Below, one piece after another: positions 1 through 7,541 of a stretch of DNA of 13,001 nucleotides. The notes beneath the pieces are model-generated. The model saw nothing but the letters and a program-made list of their open reading frames with translations. It searched no databases and had not been told where the DNA came from. Source of the DNA: Methylomonas sp. GTDB lineage: Bacteria; Pseudomonadota; Gammaproteobacteria; Methylococcales; Methylomonadaceae. The translations under genes were made by a program, and so were the position numbers. The stretch spans positions 1-13,001 of the forward strand of contig JALXCS010000299.1 in assembly GCA_026990815.1 (NCBI GenBank), given 5' to 3'. Every line of letters starts with the position of its first letter. Position 1 is the stretch's first letter.

Positions 1-48
1 TTGCTTTTCTGTCAGCAGCAGTTTTGCTCGTTTGGTTTTTCGCGCCAT
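1..48 (-). CDS. N-terminus of probable IS630-type transposase (partial, runs off window)
   Basis: An ATG at 46-48 on the minus strand is preceded by a good ribosome binding site (TGGAGGT, 6 bases upstream). It opens a frame reading MARKTKRAKLLLTEKQ before the window ends. From memory this basic opening followed by a leucine-rich stretch resembles the start of IS630-family transposases, but 16 residues are too few to prove it. The location fits: the adjacent gene is badly decayed, as is common beside insertion sequences. The terminal inverted repeat of the element could not be located in 49-217. Confidence 0.4.
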   Translation of the reverse strand, partial: MARKTKRAKLLLTEKQ

Positions 49-217
49 GAGCTACCTCCACTTTTTTTGAGAAAGGATAGCTGAAATGGTAAATATTGTA
101 AATGTTTTAATGAAACTTTATACTAGTATAACTCGCCATTAAATGTTGTATAGACACTTCAAATACTTTCTTATGTATACCATAAACGAAAATATACTCT
201 TTTTACACCCATTTTTC
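49..217. other. AT-rich non-coding stretch with a 12-bp perfect palindrome
   Basis: This AT-rich stretch lies between the transposase start and the end of the hydrolase pseudogene. It contains the perfect palindrome TATACTAGTATA at 119-130. It probably includes the outer end of the insertion element, since IS630-type elements insert at TA dinucleotides, but no terminal repeat can be defined without the other end. No gene is visible. Confidence 0.3.
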
Positions 218-877
218 TCATACCAAAATTAATTCTCCATCAACTTTTTTCCGGCTTGGAATCCCATTTCTATCTATATCGCCAGAAATTGTGGCTAACA
301 AATCTTTGGTGAAAGTTTTATCACCAAAATGACTTGAATGCTTTGGAATGTCCATCACTGGGCAAACCAATTCTTTTGGTATTTGACAATTTCAAAACGG
401 AATCAAATGGGTTTTTATAATTGGTAAGATGAACGCAATGACGGTAAAGCGATTTCGAGCGACTATCTTCTGCACTCAGCGAACGGCTGGAAACTTCTCC
501 CCCGATAAAAAGAATTTGGCTCACATTCCATGGACAATTTTTGATGGATGTTTTTTTCATCTACATCAGTAAACGCTTGCCGGATAACATAAATACCTGT
601 TGAATGTCCAAGTAAATGAACATTAATTTCATATCCAGCAACCTGCCTGGATGAAAACAAGAATATCACCAGTCGGCTTGTTAGTAAATTTCTTAACCCC
701 ACTCTAGGCTTCTTTCAAGACCTTGGCAACCCATTTTCCACGTGGAATTGCTTGAGAGGGGGGTTGGGATACCTTCTATCAGAAACTTCTAAAAACAATG
801 TTTGCCCGGGTTCGTTGCCAAACTTTCGACCTAACCTCCTTCAAGGTATTTCTAACACATACCAGAAAATCCGACAT
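218..877 (-). pseudogene. Decayed alpha/beta hydrolase (DUF900-like) pseudogene
   Basis: The minus strand encodes recognisable pieces of one alpha/beta hydrolase, spread over several frames. The pieces are: a start at 877 reading MSDFLVCVRN; a TGDILVF strand around 660-680 that precedes the oxyanion region in this family; the nucleophile elbow HLLGHSTG around 600-630 (Ser of GHSTG); a NVSQILFIGGEVSSRSLS block with LYRHC, LTNYKNPFDSVLKLSN and KRIG down to about 360; and a C-terminal piece ending DLLATISGDIDRNG...GELILV at the stop 218-220. Frame changes fall near 790, 730, 655, 558 and 350, with an in-frame TAG at 704-706. Between the TGDILVF strand and the nucleophile elbow a large middle section seems deleted, because the two motifs are nearly fused. 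Order and content match intact members of this cytosolic hydrolase family as I remember them. Too many lesions for sequencing error, so it is a relic beside a probable insertion sequence. Confidence 0.8.
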
Positions 878-928
878 AATAATTCCCCATTTCTTTTTAC
901 AGCGTATGTTTTTTAACTTTTTAAACCC

Positions 929-975
929 CAGATTACAAGAAATCAACTAAATATGATTACAAAAAACATAATCTG
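929..975. promoter_or_regulatory. Inverted repeat with two GATTACAA copies upstream of the secreted protein gene
   Basis: CAGATTA at 929-935 is exactly complemented by TAATCTG at 969-975. The octamer GATTACAA occurs twice in direct orientation (931-938 and 955-962), 24 bp apart. A weak -10-like TATGAT sits at 997-1002, ahead of the gene starting at 1039. The arrangement could be an operator, but in AT-rich DNA short repeats arise by chance. Confidence 0.25.
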
Positions 976-1038
976 TTAAATTTATAGCTTTTCTTTTATG
1001 ATAATTGTTACTTATTTCTTATCAGGAGCAATTAAATT

Positions 1039-1392
1039 ATGAATAAGTTTTTGAAAATTACCCTTTTTTGCTTTTTTTGTTTTTTGCAGGGCATTGCCCA
1101 AGCTGAAAAACATATCACCCCTGCAGGAAAAATGCTGGTTTGCGCTTTACAGGAAAACCGGGCTGCTTTTGCAACTGACTATTATGGCAACGTAGTTTTT
1201 TGCGCCCAGGATACCTGCCGAATTATTATGGAGCGGCCAGAAAATGCAGTTCCTGAACAAATCGCCTGCATGATCAACAATAATGTCGCCTATGTTGTTT
1301 ACAGCAACCATAAACTGTACCGTTGCATGTCTGACACTTATAAGCTTCTAAAAAACAATAAAAACGGCTGCACCGTTCAAGTAATGGAATAA
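1039..1392 (+). CDS. Small secreted six-cysteine protein, function unknown
   Basis: This 117-residue protein is not recognised. Residues 1-22 form a clear Sec signal peptide: Lys-3 and Lys-6, a Phe/Cys/Leu-rich core, and an AQA cleavage site before EKHITPAG. The mature part of about 95 residues has six cysteines (35, 55, 60, 77, 96, 111), an even number compatible with three disulfides in the periplasm. Aromatic-rich segments (ATDYYGNVVFC, NNVAYVVYSNHKLYRC) suggest repeated beta-hairpins, each roughly 'VxFC' or 'LYRC', perhaps a small beta-propeller-like or lectin-like unit. The start is supported by AGGAG at 1024-1028, ten bases before the ATG. It stands alone between a pseudogene and a DUF937-like gene, so context gives no functional clue. 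Confidence 0.75.
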   Translation: MNKFLKITLFCFFCFLQGIAQAEKHITPAGKMLVCALQENRAAFATDYYGNVVFCAQDTCRIIMERPENAVPEQIACMINNNVAYVVYSNHKLYRCMSDTYKLLKNNKNGCTVQVME

Positions 1393-1543
1393 ACTTTCAA
1401 TTGGTTTGAAAACATACCTTTAATTTCAATTTAAGGTTGTTAATAGTTTAAGCATGTTATGATCAGCGCACTGCTTTATTAATTGGCACAAAATATCAAG
1501 GTATCTTTCATTAATTTACTCAGGCACGTGAAATCATTCCGTC

Positions 1544-2569
1544 ATGATACACAATCTTGTCACCTTCATTAAAGCAGAACTTGGAAATAATTTCCTTAAT
1601 CAAATTGAAACGCTCTTTGAGGAATCAATAGACAATACAAAAAAAGCATTAGACCAAGCGATATTACTGCTTGTTGATGCATTTTCTAAGACCTTGGCTT
1701 CTGAGAACAACCAACTATTTAAAGCGCAGGATTATCCGGAGGGTGATCTCATTGATAATTTTACAGCTCTAATAAATGAAGGTGACCATGTAACGCTAAT
1801 CAATAAAGGTACAGGCCTGCTTACCTCGTCGCTCGGCAAAAACAATTTGGCAAATCTCTCACGAACCATAGCCAACTCAAACGATATAAAATACCAATCC
1901 GCATCAACACTCATCGCTTTGATCACGCCCTTGATCATAGGTATAATTCAACATCACAATCATAACGCGTTAGGAACAAATAACCTGTTAAATGTTCCGC
2001 AAGAACAGAATAGTAACCATGTACAACAACCAACCAATTTAAAAATGGATAAATCTGAAGATATTGAAAAGCAAGAACCATTTAAGAATGAAACAAGCAA
2101 GAGGTCCAGATATGGCAAATTAATGTGGATTCCACTATTTGCAATAATCGGGGTATCTGCCTACTTATTTTTACCCACTTTATTGCCTCAAGATAGCCAA
2201 CTGGATGTTGCTACAATCGTTGATAAATTCGCTGACGAATCATCTTCTTCTGATTATATTAATATTGGAAATGATTTAAGTAATATCATTAACGAGATAA
2301 CCGACAACCTGATTCTTATTTCTGATGCAGAATCGGCAGCATCCGCTTTGCCTAAATTTAAACAAGCATCTACAGAACTTGACTCCTTAATTAAGCGTTT
2401 TAATCAACTATCTGATTCGGCTAAATCGACTACAGCCAATATTGCTGAAAACAAAATCACTGCATTACAGCCTGTTATTGACCGCGTCTCAAAAATCCCT
2501 GCTGCAAACCGGGTAGTGATGCCGATTCTTAACGACATCATCCAGAAATTGACTGTATTTTCTGTATAG
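1544..2569 (+). CDS. DUF937-like protein with a single membrane anchor
   Basis: The protein has 341 residues. Residues 1-140 resemble the DUF937 (YidB-like) fold: paired helices with 'ALDQAILLLVDAFSKTL', then a glycine-containing 'INKGTGLLTSSLGKNNLANLSRTIANSNDIKYQSASTLIALITPLIIGII' type pattern around residues 86-135, where these proteins carry G-x-L and 'laP' motifs. A polar, low-complexity linker (141-190) follows, then a transmembrane helix at about 194-214 (MWIPLFAIIGVSAYLFLPTL). The last 125 residues are helical and Ser/Asp/Asn-rich, probably periplasmic. Many DUF937 proteins in Gram-negatives end in an OmpA-type peptidoglycan-binding domain; none is visible here. No strong ribosome binding site precedes the ATG. 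Function is unknown. Confidence 0.75.
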   Translation: MIHNLVTFIKAELGNNFLNQIETLFEESIDNTKKALDQAILLLVDAFSKTLASENNQLFKAQDYPEGDLIDNFTALINEGDHVTLINKGTGLLTSSLGKNNLANLSRTIANSNDIKYQSASTLIALITPLIIGIIQHHNHNALGTNNLLNVPQEQNSNHVQQPTNLKMDKSEDIEKQEPFKNETSKRSRYGKLMWIPLFAIIGVSAYLFLPTLLPQDSQLDVATIVDKFADESSSSDYINIGNDLSNIINEITDNLILISDAESAASALPKFKQASTELDSLIKRFNQLSDSAKSTTANIAENKITALQPVIDRVSKIPAANRVVMPILNDIIQKLTVFSV

Positions 2570-2634
2570 TTTGATCAATGCTGTTTTTCCAATCAAATAA
2601 ATTTGGAAATAGTCCTAGTGGATTTCAGCTCGGA

Positions 2635-2675
2635 GATGCTCTCTTAAAATTGGACTTGTGTTTTAAGAGAGTATC
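2635..2675. terminator. Stem-loop between convergent genes (possible shared terminator)
   Basis: CTCTCTTAAAA (2639-2649) and TTTTAAGAGAG (2661-2671) are a perfect 11-bp inverted repeat around an 11-base loop. Counting one G-T pair, the stem extends to 15 bp (2635-2675). It lies just between the converging DUF937-like gene and the GH57 gene, reaching the latter's stop codon. No run of T follows on either strand, so intrinsic termination is not assured; it may instead stabilise 3' ends. Confidence 0.5.
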
Positions 2676-4315
2676 TACGGACTAAATCGCTCTTTCTTCA
2701 ATGCTGACACACTTTTTTCTGCTTTCACCACATATTCACGAAAATCAATATCCGGGAAAATATCGTCTAAAATCTCCAAAGCAACCAGAGTACGTTCATT
2801 AATTTCGTTCTTTCTGATGCTTTCATGCAAATAATTAAACCGGGCGAGATGATCAACCACTCTTTTCTTTGCATATTCTGTCGTAGTTCCTGATTTGATG
2901 ATAAACGCCCAATCTGAGGCTTGAGCCAAAAGTAAAGAACGAGCCGCCTGATTTAGTGCCCGTTCCAAAATTGAATGTTGGGGAACGAATTGAGAAAAAT
3001 CCTCGGCAAGTTTTTCCATGTCAGCTCCTGCGTGATGCAACAGAGGATAAATCCAGTCATTGGTTTCATTGATCCAATAGCTAGAATAACCTTCATCTCC
3101 CCACGTGGAAGCGGATGGAATAGCGACTTGATGATGTTCGAATTGCCGCAAATAATCACTACAGCTTACTGTTTTAACAGTGCTTCCAGGTTCATCAAAA
3201 AACCGCAGGACATATTCAAGCCAGATAGGTCCTTCAAACCACCAATGGCCAAAAAGTTCTGCATCATAGGGTGATATAATAATAGGCTGCCTGTCCATGA
3301 ATTCAGATAACCGTGAAATTTGCTGTTGCCGCTTGTCGATAAAATCCCTGGCATGAATTTGTGCTTTTTCGACCGCTTTAACGGGCTGATAAATTTGCTT
3401 GGGTTGTTTTCCTGTTACCCGGTGGTATTTAATTCCAGTATTAGTTCTGGTTTCTCCGTCCAAAATATATGGTGCAATGTAATCAAGATCCAGATCAAAA
3501 CCAATATCACTATAGTATTCCCGGTAATCAAAATCGCCAGGATAGCCTTCCTGAGAACTCCAGACCTGTCTGGATGATTCAGGATCGCGAGCAAAAACGG
3601 TAATACCATTGCCACAGTCCAAAGGGGCATAAACGCCATTAACAGGTGACTGGCTGGCATGCAAAACGCCATGCGTATCAGAAAAAAAATATTTGATTCC
3701 AGCCTGTTCAAGATTTTTTTCAAGTCCAGGGTAATAGCCGCATTCAGGTAACCAAAAACCAGATGGGGCAAAACCAAAATATTTTTTAAATACCTCAACA
3801 CCAAGATGAATCTGATTTCGGATCGATGCTTGGTTTACATTCAACAACGGCAAAAAACCATGAGTCGCAGCACATGTGATTAGCTCAAGATTCCCACTTG
3901 AATAATGTTTTTTGAAAGCTGAAAGCAAATCCCTTTGATATTGATCCTGATAAATTTTCTGGGTATCTAGAAATAACCCCAGATACCAACTGGCTAATGA
4001 ATGAAGTTGTTTATCTTTGCGCGTCCTGTTAATTTCTTTTTCTGCAAGTTCAATTTGTTTTTTTAGATAACAAACGTAGCGTTCTTGAAGCAGCTCATCA
4101 CACAGCATTGAAATCAAGGTAGGTGAGAGTGACAGCGTCAATCGAAAATTCACTTGATCCTTTTCCAGGCGATCAAAGGTTTTAATCAACGGGATATAAC
4201 ATTCGGTTATTGCTTCAAACAACCAGCTTTCTTCGAAAAAATGGTCGTATTCAGGATGCCTCACAAATGGCAGGTGTGCATGGAGAATAATGCCAATAAA
4301 TCCTTGTGTTTTCAT
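2675..4315 (-). CDS. GH57 1,4-alpha-glucan branching enzyme (DUF1957 type)
   Basis: A 546-residue GH57 branching enzyme, which cuts alpha-1,4-glucan and rejoins the fragment through an alpha-1,6 bond in glycogen synthesis. The N-terminal HAHLPFVRHPEY motif, the FWLPECGYYPG block with the likely catalytic nucleophile Glu-191, and the ISPYDAELFGHWWFEG block with the likely acid Asp-351 sit at nearly the same positions as the catalytic pair of characterised GH57 branching enzymes. The C-terminal part carries STWGDEGY...NDWIYPLLHHA, typical of the DUF1957 helical region. The start at 4313-4315 (MKTQGFIGI) is chosen because the family begins just before the HAHLPF strand; in-frame ATG at 4367-4369 and TTG at 4376-4378 would add 18 or 21 residues and overlap the upstream gene. 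No clear ribosome binding site separates the choices. It follows the DUF4912 gene by 28 bases, so the two are probably co-transcribed and translationally coupled. Confidence 0.9.
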   Translation of the reverse strand: MKTQGFIGIILHAHLPFVRHPEYDHFFEESWLFEAITECYIPLIKTFDRLEKDQVNFRLTLSLSPTLISMLCDELLQERYVCYLKKQIELAEKEINRTRKDKQLHSLASWYLGLFLDTQKIYQDQYQRDLLSAFKKHYSSGNLELITCAATHGFLPLLNVNQASIRNQIHLGVEVFKKYFGFAPSGFWLPECGYYPGLEKNLEQAGIKYFFSDTHGVLHASQSPVNGVYAPLDCGNGITVFARDPESSRQVWSSQEGYPGDFDYREYYSDIGFDLDLDYIAPYILDGETRTNTGIKYHRVTGKQPKQIYQPVKAVEKAQIHARDFIDKRQQQISRLSEFMDRQPIIISPYDAELFGHWWFEGPIWLEYVLRFFDEPGSTVKTVSCSDYLRQFEHHQVAIPSASTWGDEGYSSYWINETNDWIYPLLHHAGADMEKLAEDFSQFVPQHSILERALNQAARSLLLAQASDWAFIIKSGTTTEYAKKRVVDHLARFNYLHESIRKNEINERTLVALEILDDIFPDIDFREYVVKAEKSVSALKKERFSP

Positions 4316-4343
4316 TTCAGAAAAGTCAAATACTTTTACCAGA

Positions 4344-5000
4344 TTACCCAATCCCTTGACCCGATGCATTCTTGTCAAATTCGAAATCAGGCAATTTTAC
4401 CGTTTCATGATTAAAAAGTTGAGCCATGCCCTCTCTTTCTTTCACTTTTTTTTCCGCATCAACAGGACTATTTGGATTAAAACAAGCTTCCGTATTGCTG
4501 TGAGTTCGATGTTTTTTTTGACCATCAATATTTTCAATTAACACCTCCCGCCTATTGCTTTTTTTTGTATCCAAACCAGATCGTGGCGTATGAACCAAAT
4601 TAGAATAGACGCAGCCTAAAAACCCTTTTTGAGCCTGCGGCTTGCCAATAGCCCCAGAATACAACGTATTTTCATAGGGAACTTGTAATTTTTTTCGATG
4701 CGAATAGGAACTGATGGCGTAATCCAACCATTGCTTTTTTCCCATGAATTGCTTCGAGATATCAGATTGCCAATAGATACGTAATATCAGTGAATCATGA
4801 TCCATTATTGTTTGCCCGCCTGCTTTTTCAATATTCCAATAGGCATATAAATGAAATGGATCGACAGGCAACAGAACCAGTTCCGGAATCTCGGGAGCAA
4901 CTTCCGGTGAATATTTATGACTTATTTCAGTACTGACTTCAAGAAGCTCTTGTTGTGACACCTTGAGATTAGAACTAAATTTCGACTGCCAATACTGCAT
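4344..5000 (-). CDS. DUF4912 domain protein
   Basis: A 218-residue cytosolic protein. Residues 38-110 carry the DUF4912 pattern: IPELVLLPVDPFHLYAYWNI (40-57), where the 'P-x-D-P...YAYW' core is the family hallmark, then alternating beta strands (LILRIYW) and a continuation to GFLGCVYSN. The C-terminal 85 residues are polar, Lys/Asn-rich and probably disordered. DUF4912 genes frequently sit beside GH57/DUF1957 glucan branching enzymes, as here, suggesting a glucan-binding or accessory role; this is inference from neighbourhood. No signal peptide or membrane helix is visible. The start ATG at 4998-5000 has no good Shine-Dalgarno sequence. Its upstream region is occupied by the 151-bp palindromic element, which begins only 31 bp before the start codon and may have replaced or supplied its promoter. 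Confidence 0.75.
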   Translation of the reverse strand: MQYWQSKFSSNLKVSQQELLEVSTEISHKYSPEVAPEIPELVLLPVDPFHLYAYWNIEKAGGQTIMDHDSLILRIYWQSDISKQFMGKKQWLDYAISSYSHRKKLQVPYENTLYSGAIGKPQAQKGFLGCVYSNLVHTPRSGLDTKKSNRREVLIENIDGQKKHRTHSNTEACFNPNSPVDAEKKVKEREGMAQLFNHETVKLPDFEFDKNASGQGIG

Positions 5001-5031
5001 GGCTGAATATTATTATTCTCTATGTAATTTA

Positions 5032-5182
5032 GGAACATCCACGAAATAACTTTAACAACTAACTTATCTTTTTATCTACTTTCCACGTTACACAAACAGT
5101 TACATAGCTTGCTATGCGCCTGTTTGTGTGCCTCGAATGCAAATAAAATTCTGCGCCAGTTGTTAAAGTTCATTCACGTTCC
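5032..5182. mobile_element. MITE-like 151-bp nested palindromic element
   Basis: The segment is an inverted repeat at three nested levels. The ends read GGAAC (5032-5036) and GTTCC (5178-5182). AACTTTAACAACT (5048-5060) is exactly complemented at 5158-5170. Inside, ACACAAACAG (5090-5099) is complemented at 5120-5129, and CATAGC-TT-GCTATG (5103-5116) forms the tip. The intervening arms also pair imperfectly (13 of 18 positions around 5071-5088 against 5132-5149), so the whole element can fold into one long hairpin. The triplet TTA flanks both ends (5029-5031 and 5183-5185), as a 3-bp target duplication would. It has no coding capacity. This is how a non-autonomous miniature transposable element looks, though copies elsewhere in the genome cannot be checked here. 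Confidence 0.6.
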
Positions 5183-5276
5183 TTAGGCAAATGCCAATTG
5201 AATCAAAGTAAAATTAATTTATTTGAGAGTAACTGCTATAAACTATTTTTGCAAGACACCATCACTATTCTGGAGT

Positions 5277-5345
5277 AAAATGGATGGATTTTGGGTAACA
5301 CATCTTAATATTCAAACTTCAAACCAAAAACAAAATATCCATTTT
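5277..5345 (+). promoter_or_regulatory. 9-bp inverted repeat in the antiporter leader region
   Basis: AAAATGGAT (5277-5285) is exactly complemented by ATCCATTTT (5337-5345), enclosing 51 bases. A second perfect dyad, AAAAATC-CA-GATTTTT (5382-5397), lies immediately before the antiporter ribosome binding site (AGGT at 5401-5404). Together they could form leader structures controlling translation of the antiporter. This does not match any riboswitch class I recognise. Confidence 0.3.
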
Positions 5346-5363
5346 TTGGTCATGCCACTTTGA
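5280..5363 (+). CDS. Possible 27-codon leader ORF upstream of the antiporter
   Basis: GGAG at 5272-5275 lies four bases before an ATG at 5280. The frame then reads 27 residues, starting MDGFWVTHLNIQ and ending HFLVMPL, to a TGA at 5361-5363, 48 bases before the antiporter start. The ORF sits across the 9-bp inverted repeat at 5277/5337, so translating it would disrupt that pairing, the logic expected of a leader peptide. The spacing of the ribosome binding site is short and the ORF could be chance in AT-rich DNA. No known leader peptide is recognised. Confidence 0.2.
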   Translation: MDGFWVTHLNIQTSNQKQNIHFLVMPL

Positions 5364-5411
5364 GGGCTCTTTGTATTTTCTAAAAATCCAGATTTTTGCT
5401 AGGTATCGCTA

Positions 5412-7541
5412 ATGTCTCTTGATGTTTATTTATCAGTTTTCACCCTGATGTTAATTTCTCTTGGGATTAACATTCTTTCTCTAAAAACACGCATTCCTTA
5501 CACAGTACTTCTCGTCATTGGTGGTTCCTTTCTAGTCCCTTTATCTGATATTGAGGCATTTTCCTTTGTTACCAGTTTTGAACTAACTCCAGAATTATTA
5601 TTTTTTGTGTTTCTACCGATTCTTATTTTTGAATCTGCCTACAACATGAATATCCGCAATATTAAGGAAAACAAATTTGCTATTTCAAATTTGGCCATTG
5701 TGGGACTATTGATTTCGGTTTTTTTCATAGGCTATGCCGGACAATGGGCGCTGCAACAAATTGGTTTTGAAGTTCCTTTATTGGTGACCTTACTATTTGG
5801 TGCGGTCATTTCTGCGACTGACCCGGTTGCCGTCCTTTCATTATTTAAAGAATATGGGGCACCCCGCCGTTTAACTCTCATCTTTGAGGGCGAAAGCCTT
5901 TTCAATGATGGTACAGCATTCGCCATGTTTCTGGTGTTTCTGGATATTATGGCACATGGATTTCATGACTCAGAAACTATTCTGCAAGGAATTATTTCAT
6001 TTTCCATAATGATTGTCGGTGGCATTTTATTTGGACTGCTCATGGGGTTGGTTTTTTCCAAACTCATCGAATGGGTGAAAGGCCACGAACATCTGGAAAT
6101 CACATTGACCTTACTGGTCGCCCATTTTACCTTTCTTTTGGCAGAACTCATTTCAGATAAAGTGATTATTCATGGTCATCACCTTCATTTGTCCTCGATT
6201 ATCGCAACCCTGGTTTCTTCCCTGGTGATGGGAAATTTCGGCCGATTCAAGATGTCAGCCGGGGTTGAAGAATACATGGAGAAATTCTGGAGCTATTTTG
6301 CCTTTCTTGCCAACTCCCTGGTTTTTCTATTAATGGGCCTATTATTTACCCGACTTTCTATCTCACTACATTTCACAATATGGCCGATTCTAATCATGGT
6401 GCTGATTGTAGCGCTTGCCAGGGCTATTTCAATTTACTTATCAATTGGGTTAGCTAATCAAATAAAATCAGAGGAAAGCATACCCCAAAATTGGCAACAT
6501 TTACTGGCTTGGGGCAGCCTACGTGGCTCACTAGCGGTGATTATGGCCATGTTGATTCCAGACAATTTAACCCTGCCTGGCTGGCACTACGAATTTTCAA
6601 TTAAAGAATTTATTATTGCCATAACTATTGGAAGTATTTATTTCACCTTATTGATTAAAGCAACCACTATCGGAAAAATCATCCATTGGTTAAAAATTGA
6701 CGATCTTTTACCCCATGAAAGAATGGGTTATTACAAAAGCAAAGCGCTGATTTATCAAACATTAATCGATAGAGTCAAAGAGCTGTTTGATCACCATGAA
6801 ATTAATGATTTTCAATATCAAACATTGCATTCAGAATACCAAAACCTCTATCAACTGGTTTGTAATCAGTGTCAAAAACAATGTCAAAAAGAAACGCAGG
6901 ACCCTACCCATATTATTGAAAATATGCTGAAGATTTATACAATTGGAATACAAAAAGGTGAACTAAAAGAACTGTTCAGGCGCGATGAAATAACTGAAAG
7001 TATTTATAAAAAAAATCTGGATATTTTAGAAACCCAGTTAGAACATATTGAACAGGACCATACCGAGTTGCATTCCCTTAATACCTATTTAGACACTTGG
7101 CTAGCTCGAATCAATCATCTTTCGAGAAAAATTCTATCCAGCAATGGTGATGACTCACAAGAACATTACCTTTATTATCGAACTCAATTCAAATTGATTA
7201 ATAAAGTTCTGGATGAACTTTCTGAAATGGAAAAATCGCCTCTTATAGAATTTTTTGATGATCCCAAGGCTCTGGAAAACGTCACCCAAATTTATTTGCA
7301 ATTAAAAGAAATGAATATTCAGGAAATGAAGAAGGAACTAGAATCTCACAAAGAACTACTGGATGAAATGAATGAACAATCAGCAAAAGCATTACTGCGT
7401 ATTACCCAAGCTGATACTATCAAGGAACTTCATGAACTTGAAATCATTTCCAACAAATTATTCGTACTACTCAGTAACGAAATAAATGACCCAAGATTAT
7501 TCGATAACGGAATGGATATTCAAGCTTCTGCAAAGCATTGA
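5412..7541 (+). CDS. CPA1-type Na+/H+ antiporter with long cytosolic tail
   Basis: A 709-residue inner-membrane cation/proton antiporter exchanging Na+ (or K+) for H+. Residues 1-425 form the Na+/H+ exchanger domain with about 12 hydrophobic segments. Motifs include FLPILIFESAYN (67-78), ATDPVAV (135-141), the ion-binding GESLFNDGTA with Asn-165/Asp-166, and WGSLRGSLAV with Arg-371, all typical of the NhaP/SOS1 group. Residues 430-709 are a hydrophilic, mostly helical tail rich in Glu/Lys/Leu, likely coiled-coil and regulatory. It contains a CNQCQKQC cluster (Cys-484, 487, 491) unusual for such tails. The start is supported by AGGT seven bases upstream. Its last 22 bases overlap tail-to-tail with the CobW-type gene on the other strand. 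The 5' region holds hairpins and a possible leader ORF. Ion specificity cannot be read from sequence. Confidence 0.9.
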   Translation: MSLDVYLSVFTLMLISLGINILSLKTRIPYTVLLVIGGSFLVPLSDIEAFSFVTSFELTPELLFFVFLPILIFESAYNMNIRNIKENKFAISNLAIVGLLISVFFIGYAGQWALQQIGFEVPLLVTLLFGAVISATDPVAVLSLFKEYGAPRRLTLIFEGESLFNDGTAFAMFLVFLDIMAHGFHDSETILQGIISFSIMIVGGILFGLLMGLVFSKLIEWVKGHEHLEITLTLLVAHFTFLLAELISDKVIIHGHHLHLSSIIATLVSSLVMGNFGRFKMSAGVEEYMEKFWSYFAFLANSLVFLLMGLLFTRLSISLHFTIWPILIMVLIVALARAISIYLSIGLANQIKSEESIPQNWQHLLAWGSLRGSLAVIMAMLIPDNLTLPGWHYEFSIKEFIIAITIGSIYFTLLIKATTIGKIIHWLKIDDLLPHERMGYYKSKALIYQTLIDRVKELFDHHEINDFQYQTLHSEYQNLYQLVCNQCQKQCQKETQDPTHIIENMLKIYTIGIQKGELKELFRRDEITESIYKKNLDILETQLEHIEQDHTELHSLNTYLDTWLARINHLSRKILSSNGDDSQEHYLYYRTQFKLINKVLDELSEMEKSPLIEFFDDPKALENVTQIYLQLKEMNIQEMKKELESHKELLDEMNEQSAKALLRITQADTIKELHELEIISNKLFVLLSNEINDPRLFDNGMDIQASAKH

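Noticed and set aside
1437..1463. TTGTTA and TATGAT as a promoter for the DUF937-like gene
   Set aside because: The spacer is only 15 bp and the -35 is poor; in AT-rich DNA this is expected by chance.
2953..3804. Several open frames on both strands inside the GH57 gene
   Set aside because: They are shadows of the branching-enzyme frame, whose catalytic motifs are intact throughout; none has family motifs.
5001..5411. CRISPR-like or tandem repeat array
   Set aside because: The repeats here are nested inverted repeats, not direct repeats with regular spacers.
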